64,000 nt of DNA, taken from contig OZ245881.1 of assembly GCA_965229505.1 (NCBI GenBank), positions 3,782,001 to 3,846,000 of the forward strand. Direction: 5' to 3'. The notes beneath the pieces are model-generated. The model did no database searches. It was given only the letters and a program-made list of their open reading frames with translations, and was not told the DNA's origin. Shown one piece after another: positions 1-8,853 of the stretch. This DNA comes from UBA6059 sp040219045 (lineage in GTDB: Bacteria; Bacteroidota; Bacteroidia; Cytophagales; Cyclobacteriaceae). How positions within the stretch are numbered: position 1 is the stretch's first letter; each line of letters starts with the position of its first letter. Made by a program: the position numbers and the translations under genes.

Positions 1-813
1 TATGGACTGGTGCATGGTCCAGAAATAGAGCTGATTAATGATCAGGCCCGTAAACAAGACGCTAAAGGGCAATATGGAGTCTCTGGCGCCCTCGCCAATG
101 GAAGGCTCGTCACTGATGACATTGAACTTGCCGGGGTTATTGTCAAAGACTTTCATCCATCCATCTGCAAGATTGCCATCCCCGATATCAAGTAACGCTA
201 GTATGGGCACCAGCAAGCCAACTAGCAGTAAGCCGTATCCGTTGATGGTGTCCGTATATGCCACCATTTTGAGTCCTCCGAAAATGGCATATACTGCACC
301 AATGATGCCCACGATGATGATCGTCAACCAAATGCCCTCTTGTGTTGAAATATTTAGTTGCTCTGAGATATTGAAAATGGATTCGATATTCAGAGCTCCG
401 GTGTATAGCACGATTGGGAGCAATGTGACTACAAAGGATATTATGAGCAGTAGTGCGATTAGCGTCCGGGTTACACCGTCAAACCTACTTTCCAGAAACT
501 CAGGAATAGTGGTCAGGCCCATTTTTAGATATCTGGGAATAAAGTATAAGGCCCCAATCACCAACGCAATAGCTGAGGTCACCTCCCATGCTACGATGAT
601 GGCGCCATACCTGTATGCGGCTCCATTCATTCCGATCAGATGCTCTGAGGAGATGTTGGTGAGTAGCATTGACCCGGCAATTACTATTCCTGTTAGGCTT
701 CTACCTCCGAGAAAATAGCCTTCCTGAGTTTGAAGGTTCTGTTTCCTTAACTTGTAAGAGGCATACGCAGCAACAAAGGCGGTAAATCCGACAAATGTTA
801 TCAGAGAAAGCAT
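1..813 (-). CDS. Sodium:solute symporter (SSS/SLC5 family), C-terminus outside window
   Basis: The first 271 codons are present and the frame is open to the window edge, so the C-terminal half is missing. The protein begins with a membrane segment (MLSLITFVGFTAFVAAY) and has the SSS signature region around residues 35-65, where a Gly-Gly-Arg-Ser-Leu stretch is followed by SSEHLIGMNG and an AYRYG motif, typical of YidK/SglT-like sodium-coupled solute transporters. Several further hydrophobic segments follow. The family uses the sodium gradient to import sugars, myo-inositol or related solutes across the inner membrane. It is divergent from the ThuA/sugar dehydrogenase lipoprotein gene, with 190 bp between the starts, so a link to sugar use is plausible but not proven. 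The specific substrate cannot be read from this fragment. Confidence 0.85.
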   Translation of the reverse strand, partial: MLSLITFVGFTAFVAAYASYKLRKQNLQTQEGYFLGGRSLTGIVIAGSMLLTNISSEHLIGMNGAAYRYGAIIVAWEVTSAIALVIGALYFIPRYLKMGLTTIPEFLESRFDGVTRTLIALLLIISFVVTLLPIVLYTGALNIESIFNISEQLNISTQEGIWLTIIIVGIIGAVYAIFGGLKMVAYTDTINGYGLLLVGLLVPILALLDIGDGNLADGWMKVFDNNPGKFNVISDEPSIGEGARDSILPFSVLFTGLIINQLYFWTMHQSI

Positions 814-1003
814 TTCTCAATCTACACGGATTTTGCGAAAAGCTAAATTGATATACCAGCGCGGCTATTCCACCGATACCCACCTCCTATAGACGCCAGG
901 GACTAATAGTCTCGACCTTTATTGAGCCATTCAGTCCAATTCCCTATTTTCGAAACAAAATCATGTGACCACCAAGTCCATTCATTTGGATTAAACCAAC
1001 CCT

Positions 1004-4000
1004 ATGAAGCTTCCCCTTTTGTTCCTTTTGATACCCGTCTGTTTTCTGACCCTCACCTTTGCTTGTTCACCAGAGGAGGAACCACCAGCCAAGGTGCTTG
1101 TTTTCTCTAAGACCATGGGTTGGCGGCATGCTTCCATTCCAGCTGGCCAAGCGGCGTTTATGAAGATAGGAGAAGAGCAAGGCTTTGAGGTTGACACGAC
1201 GGAAGACGCGTCATTATTCACCGAACGTAACCTGTCGCAATACAGGGCGGTAGTCTTCCTTAGTACTACCCTGGATGTGCTTGATGCCGGCCAGCAGGTG
1301 CAATTTCAACGATATATTCAGGCGGGTGGTGGATTTGTCGGCATTCATGCTGCTGCCGATACAGAGTATGATTGGCCATGGTATGGTCGGTTGGTCGGTG
1401 CTTATTTTAAGAGCCACCCCAACAATCCCAATGTAAGGAAAGCGAAGATGCAGGTAAAGACTTCAGAACATTTCGCGGTAGCCCACCTACCGGAAACCTG
1501 GGAGCGCGAAGACGAATGGTACAACTATAAAAACCTTAATCATGATGTGAATGTACTGATCTCGCTTGATGAATCGAGCTATGAAGGCGGTGAGAATGGT
1601 GACTATCACCCGATCACATGGTATCACGATTTTGATGGGGGCAGGTCTTTTTATACCGGACTCGGACATACCGCAGAGACCTTTCAAGATGTCGACTTTG
1701 TAAAATTACTCGCAGGCGGATTGCAGTATGCCATGGGGGAGCGGTACGATATCGACTACAGCCGTCCCACTGTGATGCCATTGCCGGAGCGGTTTACCAA
1801 AGTGGTGCTTGGAAGTGATTTTGAAGAGCCGATGGAGATGGATTTGCTTCCCAATGGTGACATTTTGTTTGTTCAGCGCAAGGGACAGATCAAGAGGTAT
1901 GACCAGGCTTCCGGAGAGATTGGTCTCATCACTACTTTTCCAGTTCATACTGTCCATGAAGATGGGTTGCTGGGACTAGCCATTGATCCTGATTTTGCTT
2001 TCAACAATTGGATCTACCTCTTTTATTCGCCGATAGGTGATGAGGAGATACAGCGCGTCTCGCGGTTCACTTACTATGGAGGCGCCTTCCTACCGGAATC
2101 AGAAAAAGTGCTACTAGAGATTCCTGTGCAGCGAGAAGAATGCTGTCATTCCGCGGGTTCGATAGAGTTTGACCAATCAGGCAATCTTTTCATCTCACTG
2201 GGAGACAATACCAATCCCTTTGAGTCGGATGGCTATGGGCCGATTGATGAACGGATCAACCGGTCAGCCTGGGATGCTCAGAAGTCTTCCTCAAACACGA
2301 ATGACCTGAGAGGTAAAATCCTTAGGATCACCCCTCAGCCAGATGGCACCTACACGATTCCTGAAGGCAATCTGTTTGTGGATGAAGAGTTAGGTCGACC
2401 GGAGATCTATGTGATGGGTTGCCGCAATCCGTTCCGATATGCCTATGATGATCATACGGGATATCTCTACTGGGGTGATGTAGGCCCGGATGCTGGTACT
2501 TCCTCGGAGCTGAGAGGGCCCAAAGGCCATGATGAGGTCAATCAGGCACGGCAGCCCGGGTACTTTGGCTGGCCCTATTTCAACGGCAACAATAAACCGT
2601 ATCGAGATTTTAATTTCACCTCCAGACAGTCAGGAGCTGCATTTGACGCATCAGCACCTGTCAACGATTCTCCGAATAATACGGGCATGGAACAACTGCC
2701 ACCTGCCCAGCCTGCTTACATATGGTATCCCTACGATCGGTCAGAAGAGTTTCCTACAGTAGGAGACGGTGGACGCAACGCAATGGCTGCTGGAGTGTAC
2801 TATGCTGATGATTACGGTAGCAGCCCAAACAAGCTGCCTGAGTACTATGATGAGAAACTCATTATCTACGACTGGATGCGTGGTTGGATGAAGGCAGTGA
2901 CTATGAGCGAGGAAGGAGACTATGAGTACATGGAGCCATTTCTGGATGGGATGGAGCTCAACAATGTCATTGATTTTGTATTCTCGCCAAATGGTGAGAT
3001 CTATTTTCTGGAATACGGTACGATCTGGTTTAGCAAGAATACCGATGCGCGGCTCGTCAAGGTGGAGTTTAATGGAGGGAATAGCAGACCTGTAGCCAAG
3101 GCGAAGGCGGATCAGACTGAAGGCGGCTTACCGATGACCGTACAGTTCTCTTCCGAGGGGTCGAGTGATCTCGAATCTCCCGAACTTAAGTATTCCTGGC
3201 AGTTTACAAAGGATGAGTTCTCGAATGAGGAAAGCCCAAGCTTCACTTTTACTGAGGCAGGGTACTACAATGTAAAGTTAGTGGTGACGGACGCGGCAGG
3301 AATGAAATCAACTGACCAGATTCATATCAGAGTGGGCAATAGCAAACCTGCAATTACCTGGGAAATAAGCGGGAACAAGACCTTTTTCTGGAATGAGGGA
3401 CAGCTGCGATATGAAGTGGTGGTGACCGACGATGAGGACGGTACGACCACCGATGGATCAATTGATCCTGCCTTAGTCAATGTGTCCATTGAATACCTCG
3501 AGAATGGTGCGGATCTCACGGAGATAGCACAGGGCCATCAGGAGCTGGCTGCTCAGTCCGCGGTGCTTTCTGGTAAGGGACTCATGGCGGAAAGCGACTG
3601 TAGCGCCTGCCACCAGGAAAAAGTAAAATCGATAGGTCCCAGTTATTTACAAGTTGCGCAGAAGTACAAAGATGATGAGGGTGCTACCGATTATCTCGTG
3701 GCGAAAATCATCAATGGGGGTGCTGGAGTATGGGGAGACCAGGCCATGGCCGCTCACCCGCAACTGTCATCTGCAGATACGCGCAAGATGGTCAGCTACA
3801 TTCTCTCCCTATCGGAAGAACAAGAATCGACAACAGAGAGATTGAGCGTAGCGGGTAGCTATACCACACAATCGAGCTCAGAAGAGAAGGGGAGTTTTGT
3901 GCTGACGGCAAGCTACACCGATCGCGGCAATGGATACATGCCGAGCACGACCACTCAGTCAACATTGATCCTGAGATCGCCAATTATTGAGTGCGAGACT

Positions 4001-4405
4001 TATCAGCTTTCCAACAATGTAACCACTTCAAAATTGACGCCAGTGGATTATCCGGCTTTGAGTGATGAGGTAGTAGTCATCGATGGTGCGGCGGGCAAGT
4101 ATATTGGATTTGAGGATATCGACTTATCAGAAATCGGTGATATTGAGCTGCACATGATAAGCGGATCAGCCCTGACTAATGGAGGTAGAATCGAAGTTTT
4201 ACTGGATGATCCGGAAGGCGAGGTTATTGGATCAGCTGAAATCGCACCTGTTAGGGATAGTTTCGCTAGCGCGAGTAAAGCCCTGAATCTCAATCAGACT
4301 AGTGGCCAACATGACCTTTACATCAAGTTTGTGGGTAATGAAGATGAGGTGGTAGTCCTGTTGGATAAGGTTAAGTTTAATCGGAAGATTAATACCGGCG
4401 TATAG
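1004..4405 (+). CDS. Lipoprotein fusion: ThuA, glucose/sorbosone dehydrogenase, PKD, cytochrome c, CBM6-like
   Basis: This is a 1133-residue lipoprotein with a signal peptide ending LTLTFAC (lipid-accepting Cys21). In order it shows: a ThuA-like domain (about 28-245, with GGFVGIHAAAD); a glucose/sorbosone dehydrogenase-type six-blade propeller (about 262-690, with DGLLGLAIDPDF and the HSAGSIEFDQSGN region), a family that oxidises sugars with PQQ; a PKD/Ig-like domain (about 700-790); a class I cytochrome c with CSACH at 866-870 and a likely axial Met915 in the GDQAMAAHP region; and a CBM6-like beta-sandwich starting near Glu996. The inferred role is extracytoplasmic sugar oxidation, with electrons passed to its own haem while the terminal module holds glycan. 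The domain calls rest on recognised motifs. Substrate and the role of ThuA are unknown. Confidence 0.88.
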   Translation: MKLPLLFLLIPVCFLTLTFACSPEEEPPAKVLVFSKTMGWRHASIPAGQAAFMKIGEEQGFEVDTTEDASLFTERNLSQYRAVVFLSTTLDVLDAGQQVQFQRYIQAGGGFVGIHAAADTEYDWPWYGRLVGAYFKSHPNNPNVRKAKMQVKTSEHFAVAHLPETWEREDEWYNYKNLNHDVNVLISLDESSYEGGENGDYHPITWYHDFDGGRSFYTGLGHTAETFQDVDFVKLLAGGLQYAMGERYDIDYSRPTVMPLPERFTKVVLGSDFEEPMEMDLLPNGDILFVQRKGQIKRYDQASGEIGLITTFPVHTVHEDGLLGLAIDPDFAFNNWIYLFYSPIGDEEIQRVSRFTYYGGAFLPESEKVLLEIPVQREECCHSAGSIEFDQSGNLFISLGDNTNPFESDGYGPIDERINRSAWDAQKSSSNTNDLRGKILRITPQPDGTYTIPEGNLFVDEELGRPEIYVMGCRNPFRYAYDDHTGYLYWGDVGPDAGTSSELRGPKGHDEVNQARQPGYFGWPYFNGNNKPYRDFNFTSRQSGAAFDASAPVNDSPNNTGMEQLPPAQPAYIWYPYDRSEEFPTVGDGGRNAMAAGVYYADDYGSSPNKLPEYYDEKLIIYDWMRGWMKAVTMSEEGDYEYMEPFLDGMELNNVIDFVFSPNGEIYFLEYGTIWFSKNTDARLVKVEFNGGNSRPVAKAKADQTEGGLPMTVQFSSEGSSDLESPELKYSWQFTKDEFSNEESPSFTFTEAGYYNVKLVVTDAAGMKSTDQIHIRVGNSKPAITWEISGNKTFFWNEGQLRYEVVVTDDEDGTTTDGSIDPALVNVSIEYLENGADLTEIAQGHQELAAQSAVLSGKGLMAESDCSACHQEKVKSIGPSYLQVAQKYKDDEGATDYLVAKIINGGAGVWGDQAMAAHPQLSSADTRKMVSYILSLSEEQESTTERLSVAGSYTTQSSSEEKGSFVLTASYTDRGNGYMPSTTTQSTLILRSPIIECETYQLSNNVTTSKLTPVDYPALSDEVVVIDGAAGKYIGFEDIDLSEIGDIELHMISGSALTNGGRIEVLLDDPEGEVIGSAEIAPVRDSFASASKALNLNQTSGQHDLYIKFVGNEDEVVVLLDKVKFNRKINTGV
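1486..1495 (+). repeat. CCTACCGGAA motif, site 1
   Basis: Exact copy inside the ThuA-dehydrogenase gene, read there as part of Leu-Pro-Glu. One of nine copies in the window; see the finding on this motif. Confidence 0.5.
2089..2098 (+). repeat. CCTACCGGAA motif, site 2
   Basis: Exact copy inside the same gene as site 1, again read as Leu-Pro-Glu. Confidence 0.5.
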
Positions 4406-4406
4406 A

Positions 4407-5411
4407 TCAAAGAATTAGCAAAAGGGAGCTGACCGACACCAAGACCCATAAGACCACACCCAGTACCAAAGCACCCTTACCAAGCGACTGGAGGTTGATT
4501 CCCGGTAGGCTCGACCCGACAAAAAAGAGCGCCAACACCATCATGGCTTTAGAGCTACTCACCACGGTATGGATAAACCCCTGCTCCAAGGGTAAGTAAT
4601 CTTTCGCTGCAATGACGGTAATGAAGAGTAGGATGAACCATGGGATTTGAAAACCCATCTTCTTACTTCGAAACAGGAAAATCGAGAGCACGGCTACTGG
4701 AATGATCCATAGTGCACGTACCATTTTTACGGTAGTGGCTACCCTGAGCGCCTCATCTCCATAAGCACTAGCCGCACCTACTACGGAGCTAGTGTCATGA
4801 ATGGCGATAGCGGCCCACATACCGAACTGGTATTGGCTCAGGTCGAGCCATTGTCCAATTAGGGGGAAAATGATCAACGCGATTGAGTTAAGTAGAAATA
4901 CAACCCCAATGGAGACACTGATGTCCTTTTCTGTTGCTGAGATGATCGGTGAGACCGTAGCGATCGCGCTACCTCCGCAAATAGCTGTGCCAGTGCCTAG
5001 CAAATAGGACAGCTTGGGTGGCAGTTTAAGGAGCCAGCTTAAGACCATGGCGATTCCTAATGTAAATGCGATGAAGCAAGCGGTGAGTCCGATACCGTCC
5101 TGGCCAGCGGCTAATGTTTCCTGGAGGTTCATCCCAAAGCCTAACCCAACTACCGCAATTTTGAGAAGCTGAGAGATGACTTTACTGTTGGCTCTGGCGA
5201 GAGGGTGCCCTAAGAAGTAAGATGCGATGAATCCCATGACCATGGCAATCGCTCCATTAATCATGGGGTGAATTGTGCACGCCGCAACCACCAGAAAAGC
5301 TATTCCTTTGATGGAAGTGATTGGGGTCGGAGGTAGGTTTTTCGCGTTGATGCCGGTTGTTGCTTGGGCCGTAAAATAGATACATGCAAAGAAGCTTTGA
5401 AAATACACCAA
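4407..5411 (-). CDS. YeiH-family (UPF0324) putative sulfate exporter
   Basis: This polytopic inner-membrane protein of up to 334 residues has about nine hydrophobic segments and the motifs typical of the YeiH/UPF0324 family: LLKIAVVGLGFGMNL, the GTGTAICGGSAIATVSPII block, and IHDTSSVVGAASAYG. The family is annotated as putative sulfate exporters, and its transport activity is poorly tested. The longest reading frame begins with TTG at 5411, directly followed by GTG. No ATG gives a family-like N-terminus, so the true start is uncertain and some N-terminal residues may not be translated. The gene is convergent with the ThuA fusion gene, whose stop lies one base away. It runs in the same direction as the CHRD gene upstream but is separated from it by a terminator. 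Confidence 0.8.
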   Translation of the reverse strand: MVYFQSFFACIYFTAQATTGINAKNLPPTPITSIKGIAFLVVAACTIHPMINGAIAMVMGFIASYFLGHPLARANSKVISQLLKIAVVGLGFGMNLQETLAAGQDGIGLTACFIAFTLGIAMVLSWLLKLPPKLSYLLGTGTAICGGSAIATVSPIISATEKDISVSIGVVFLLNSIALIIFPLIGQWLDLSQYQFGMWAAIAIHDTSSVVGAASAYGDEALRVATTVKMVRALWIIPVAVLSIFLFRSKKMGFQIPWFILLFITVIAAKDYLPLEQGFIHTVVSSSKAMMVLALFFVGSSLPGINLQSLGKGALVLGVVLWVLVSVSSLLLIL

Positions 5412-5464
5412 TCACCTTTGGTAATGGGTCATTACAGGTGATTATTGAATGGTTATGCGGTAAT

Positions 5465-5496
5465 AAAAAAGGCGCCACAGATCTCTCTGTGACGCC
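5465..5496 (-). terminator. Rho-independent terminator of the CHRD lipoprotein gene
   Basis: Read on the minus strand, an 11-bp stem GGCGTCACAGA / TCTGTGGCGCC (one G-U pair, loop GAGA) is followed by six T. It lies about 80 bp beyond the CHRD stop codon and separates that gene from the YeiH-type gene. Confidence 0.85.
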
Positions 5497-5573
5497 CCAA
5501 CCAGCTATGGAAATTCAACTTTCCTTACTTACGAAGTAAAATGTCCTATTGGATTTCTTATTGGGAAATATTT

Positions 5574-7928
5574 TTACTGTGCATTGATTCCTACATTTCC
5601 CTGGGCTACCAATGTGGCCAGGTCAGCGGCACTGTTGTGCACATTGATGTACCCATCGATGGCCACCAGGTCAGTATACGTTATCGTATCTCCCGTGTCA
5701 TTGGCTGTTACATTCGTCTTGCTCACACCTTGATCATTCACGGTGCTGAGAGAAATCAATATATCACCAGGAGCATCTGCTACAGCACCAGCGTGTATGT
5801 GGGTAGGATGATCACCCAAAAATGAGATTCCAGACAATGATATAGTTACCAAAGTTTCACCGTTAACCCTTTCCTCAAATGTGGCATTGCCAGTTACGCC
5901 AGCTATGTCTACCGCTCCAAGATCAAATGACATTGACATTCCGGTGAGATCGTTTTGTCCAATGTCTCCCTGGGCTACCAATGTAGCCAGATCATCTACA
6001 CTCAGGTGTACATTGACATATCCGTCAAAGTCCAGCAACTCACTGTAGGTGATGGCCGTACCGTCATCCAGAGCGGCGATGTTTGTTTTGCTCATGCCCG
6101 TTGTACCATCCACACTAGTAAACGAGACAGCTATTCCACCGCCTTCTGCTGCGGTATTAAAATGGATATGTGCAGGATGCGATCCTCCGTCAGGCGTATT
6201 ATCTAGCACAATGGTAGCGAGTGTTTCGCTGTTCACTCTTTCATACAAGGTCACTGATCCGCTAATACCGGCAACTGCTACTTCTCCCAAGTCGTAAGAC
6301 ATTGACATTCCAGTAAGATCGTTTTGTCCAATATCTCCCTGTGCTACCAAAGTAGCCAGATCATCAACACTCAGGTGTACATTGACATATCCGTCAAAGT
6401 CCAGCAGCTCGCTGTAGGTGATGGCCGTACCGTCATCCAGAGCCGCGATGTTTGTTTTGCTCATACCGGTTGTACCATCCACACTAGTAAATGAGACAGC
6501 TATTCCACCGCCTTCTGCTGCGGTATTAAAATGGATATGTGCAGGATGAGATCCTCCGTCAGGCGTATTATCTAGCGCAATGGTAGCGAGTGTTTCGCTG
6601 TTCACTCTTTCATACAAGGTCACTGATCCGCTGATACCGGCAACAGCTACTTCTCCCAGGTCGTAAGACATTGACATTCCGGTGAGGTCATTTTGTCCAA
6701 TGTCTCCCTGTGCTACCAAAGTAGCCAGATCATCAGCACTCAGGTGTACGTTGACATATCCGTCAAAGTCCAGCAGCTCGCTGTAGGTGATGGCCGTACC
6801 GTCATCCAGAGCCGCGATGTTTGTTTTGCTCATACCGGTTGTACCATCCACACTAGTAAATGAGACAGCTATTCCACCGCCTTCTGCTGCGGTATTAAAA
6901 TGGATATGTGCAGGATGAGATCCTCCGTCAGGCGTATTATCTAGCGCAATGGTAGCGAGTGTTTCGCTGTTCACTCTTTCATACAAGGTCACCGAACCAC
7001 TGATACCGGCAACTGCTACTTCTACCAGGTCGTAAGACATTGACATTCCGGTGAGGTCATTTTGTCCAATGTCTCCCTGTGCTACCAAAGTAGCCAGATC
7101 ATCAGCACTCAGGTGTACGTTGACATATCCGTCAAAGTCCAGCAGCTCGCTGTAGGTGATGGCCGTACCGTCATCCAGAGCCGCGATGTTTGTTTTGCTC
7201 ATACCGGTTGTACCATCCACACTAGTAAATGAGACAGCTATTCCACCGCCTTCTGCTGCGGTATTAAAATGGATATGTGCAGGATGAGATCCTCCGTCAG
7301 GCGTATTATCTAGCGCAATGGTAGCGAGTGTTTCGCTGTTCACTCTTTCATACAAGGTCACCGAACCACTGATACCGGCAACTGCTACTTCTACCAGGTC
7401 GTAAGACATTGACATTCCGGTGAGGTCATTTTGTCCAATGTCTCCCTGTGCTACCAAAGTAGCTAGATCATCAGCACTCAGGTGTACATTGACATATCCG
7501 TCATATGCAATAAGATCAGCATAGCCTATCGGCGATCCGTCATCTTTTGCCGACACGATGGTTTCGCTCATTCCTGATGAGCCATCGATTGGTTCCAGAG
7601 ATACCGCAATTCCGCCACCTTCGGCAGCAGTATTGTCATGTATGTGAGCAGGATGAGAAGCTCCAGCGGTTGTACCAGTCAAACTGACCGTGATTTTGAC
7701 GCTGCTGTCATCGAGTTCAGCAAAAGTAACGGTACCATTGGCGCCACTAGCGCCAACTGCACTAAGGTCAAAGCTTTGACTCATTCCTGTTTCCCCGGCT
7801 CCAGGTGTAGGCATTTCATCATCATCATCCCCACATGAAACCAGACCCATAAACCCAAGGCTCAGTATTAGCATTGGTATTATTCTTAATAGACTTTTTA
7901 ATTCAACTTTTCTCATGATTATCTTCAT
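5574..7928 (-). CDS. CHRD-domain tandem-repeat lipoprotein
   Basis: This is a 784-residue surface or periplasmic lipoprotein. A hydrophobic signal ends GFMGLVSCGDDDD, where the Cys is the lipid site and the acidic run recalls Bacteroidota lipoprotein export signals. The rest is six CHRD-like units of about 123 residues, each with a His-rich turn (SHPAHIH in units 1-5, DHPTHIH in unit 6), a GYVNVH or GYINVH strand and a DLATLVAQG end. Units 2 and 3 are identical in protein; units 4 and 5 differ from them at only a few residues; units 1 and 6 are diverged. CHRD domains occur in chordin and in many bacterial secreted proteins, and their bacterial function is unknown. The clustered His could bind metal, which is inference. 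The gene lies downstream of an anti-sigma/ECF sigma pair on the same strand but has its own 136-bp leader. Confidence 0.9.
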   Translation of the reverse strand: MKIIMRKVELKSLLRIIPMLILSLGFMGLVSCGDDDDEMPTPGAGETGMSQSFDLSAVGASGANGTVTFAELDDSSVKITVSLTGTTAGASHPAHIHDNTAAEGGGIAVSLEPIDGSSGMSETIVSAKDDGSPIGYADLIAYDGYVNVHLSADDLATLVAQGDIGQNDLTGMSMSYDLVEVAVAGISGSVTLYERVNSETLATIALDNTPDGGSHPAHIHFNTAAEGGGIAVSFTSVDGTTGMSKTNIAALDDGTAITYSELLDFDGYVNVHLSADDLATLVAQGDIGQNDLTGMSMSYDLVEVAVAGISGSVTLYERVNSETLATIALDNTPDGGSHPAHIHFNTAAEGGGIAVSFTSVDGTTGMSKTNIAALDDGTAITYSELLDFDGYVNVHLSADDLATLVAQGDIGQNDLTGMSMSYDLGEVAVAGISGSVTLYERVNSETLATIALDNTPDGGSHPAHIHFNTAAEGGGIAVSFTSVDGTTGMSKTNIAALDDGTAITYSELLDFDGYVNVHLSVDDLATLVAQGDIGQNDLTGMSMSYDLGEVAVAGISGSVTLYERVNSETLATIVLDNTPDGGSHPAHIHFNTAAEGGGIAVSFTSVDGTTGMSKTNIAALDDGTAITYSELLDFDGYVNVHLSVDDLATLVAQGDIGQNDLTGMSMSFDLGAVDIAGVTGNATFEERVNGETLVTISLSGISFLGDHPTHIHAGAVADAPGDILISLSTVNDQGVSKTNVTANDTGDTITYTDLVAIDGYINVHNSAADLATLVAQGNVGINAQ
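5940..7784. repeat. Five tandem 369-bp units encoding CHRD repeats
   Basis: Exact 369-bp periodicity with unit boundaries at 7784, 7415, 7046, 6677 and 6308. The units at 6678-7046 and 7047-7415 show no base difference by eye. The unit at 6309-6677 and the next one differ from these at scattered, mostly synonymous sites, and the unit at 7416-7784 is clearly diverged. A sixth, divergent unit follows at 5574-5939. Confidence 0.95.
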
Positions 7929-8064
7929 TCGTTAAAACATTCGATTTACCTATATACGAAGCATCACGCCCCACTGGATTTTATGAGGATAAGAAAATGT
8001 CAAAAAACTCTACAAATAATACAAAAGAAGGATTTGCAGAAGAATAGCGTGGATCGGAACTGTA

Positions 8065-8853
8065 TTATCCTACTACTTCTCCGTATACCTGCATGGTAGA
8101 GAGAGTTGGGCTCTCAGCACCGCCAGCCTTTTCGATAGTAACCGCAAAGGCATCTGCCGCACCTATTCCCTTCATGATTTGGAAAGTGCCACTGCTGGCA
8201 TCAAACACACCGGCATCAATGGGTACTCCATCTACGAGCGCCCATAGTTGGTACTGTTGATCTTGGGTTAAACTGATCATATTAGAGGAGTTGAGGAAGA
8301 GCTCCTCCTGAGCTGGATTCCAGTAGACCACTGCCTTAGCATCTCGTGCGTTTTCTGTACCCTGCAGAATGATCCTTTGGAATTCCGGGCTTATGATTAC
8401 TGCTAAGTCTTGCCTGATGTTGGTGAGCTCTTGATTGACTAGATTATAATTTTCAGCTAGCTCAATGTTCCGGGCAGTTAACTGTGCCAACCGATAGTCG
8501 GTACTCTGCCATTGATTGTAGAAATAGAGTGCTGCTATGGCAGAAATAAGTGCTAGCGTGACACTGGCGACCATCATAAACCGTGAGGTTTGAAGCTTTA
8601 CACTATTGTCGGCAAAGTTGGCATTCTTTATCACCTTCTCATCTTGCATCACCAATTGCTTGACGGAGGTGGGGGGAGCCACAGCTTGTCTGAACGCGAG
8701 GAGTTCCAGCGTTTTTTGAAGCTCAAGAAATTCGGCACGGACATCATTTTCAGCAGCGATCAAAGCTTCAATCTGCTCCGATTCCTCTGCGCTGACTTCA
8801 CCTGTGATGTATGCAGTCAGATATCCTTCCGATAATAACTCTTGCTTATTCAA
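8065..8853 (-). CDS. RskA-type membrane anti-sigma factor
   Basis: This 262-residue protein has an N-terminal anti-sigma helix region (with the LTAYITGEVSAEE pattern), a single membrane helix at about residues 92-113 (MMVASVTLALISAIAALYFY), a coiled segment, and a C-terminal RskA domain with YQLWALVDGVPIDAGVF. RskA-family proteins hold an ECF sigma factor at the inner membrane and release it after regulated proteolysis. The start is TTG, and the first eight bases overlap the end of the sigma gene (TTGAATAA). This implies translational coupling and supports the pair as a regulatory unit. The signal it senses is not visible. The CHRD lipoprotein gene next downstream is a natural candidate target, which is inference. 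Confidence 0.9.
   Translation of the reverse strand: MNKQELLSEGYLTAYITGEVSAEESEQIEALIAAENDVRAEFLELQKTLELLAFRQAVAPPTSVKQLVMQDEKVIKNANFADNSVKLQTSRFMMVASVTLALISAIAALYFYNQWQSTDYRLAQLTARNIELAENYNLVNQELTNIRQDLAVIISPEFQRIILQGTENARDAKAVVYWNPAQEELFLNSSNMISLTQDQQYQLWALVDGVPIDAGVFDASSGTFQIMKGIGAADAFAVTIEKAGGAESPTLSTMQVYGEVVG

Noticed and set aside
38..718. Open frame of 226 codons on the plus strand
   Set aside because: It is antisense to the sodium:solute symporter, whose family motifs are clear; the plus frame has no recognisable features.
5940..7784. Regular repeats as a possible CRISPR array
   Set aside because: Units are 369 bp, contiguous and in frame with no spacers; they encode protein repeats.
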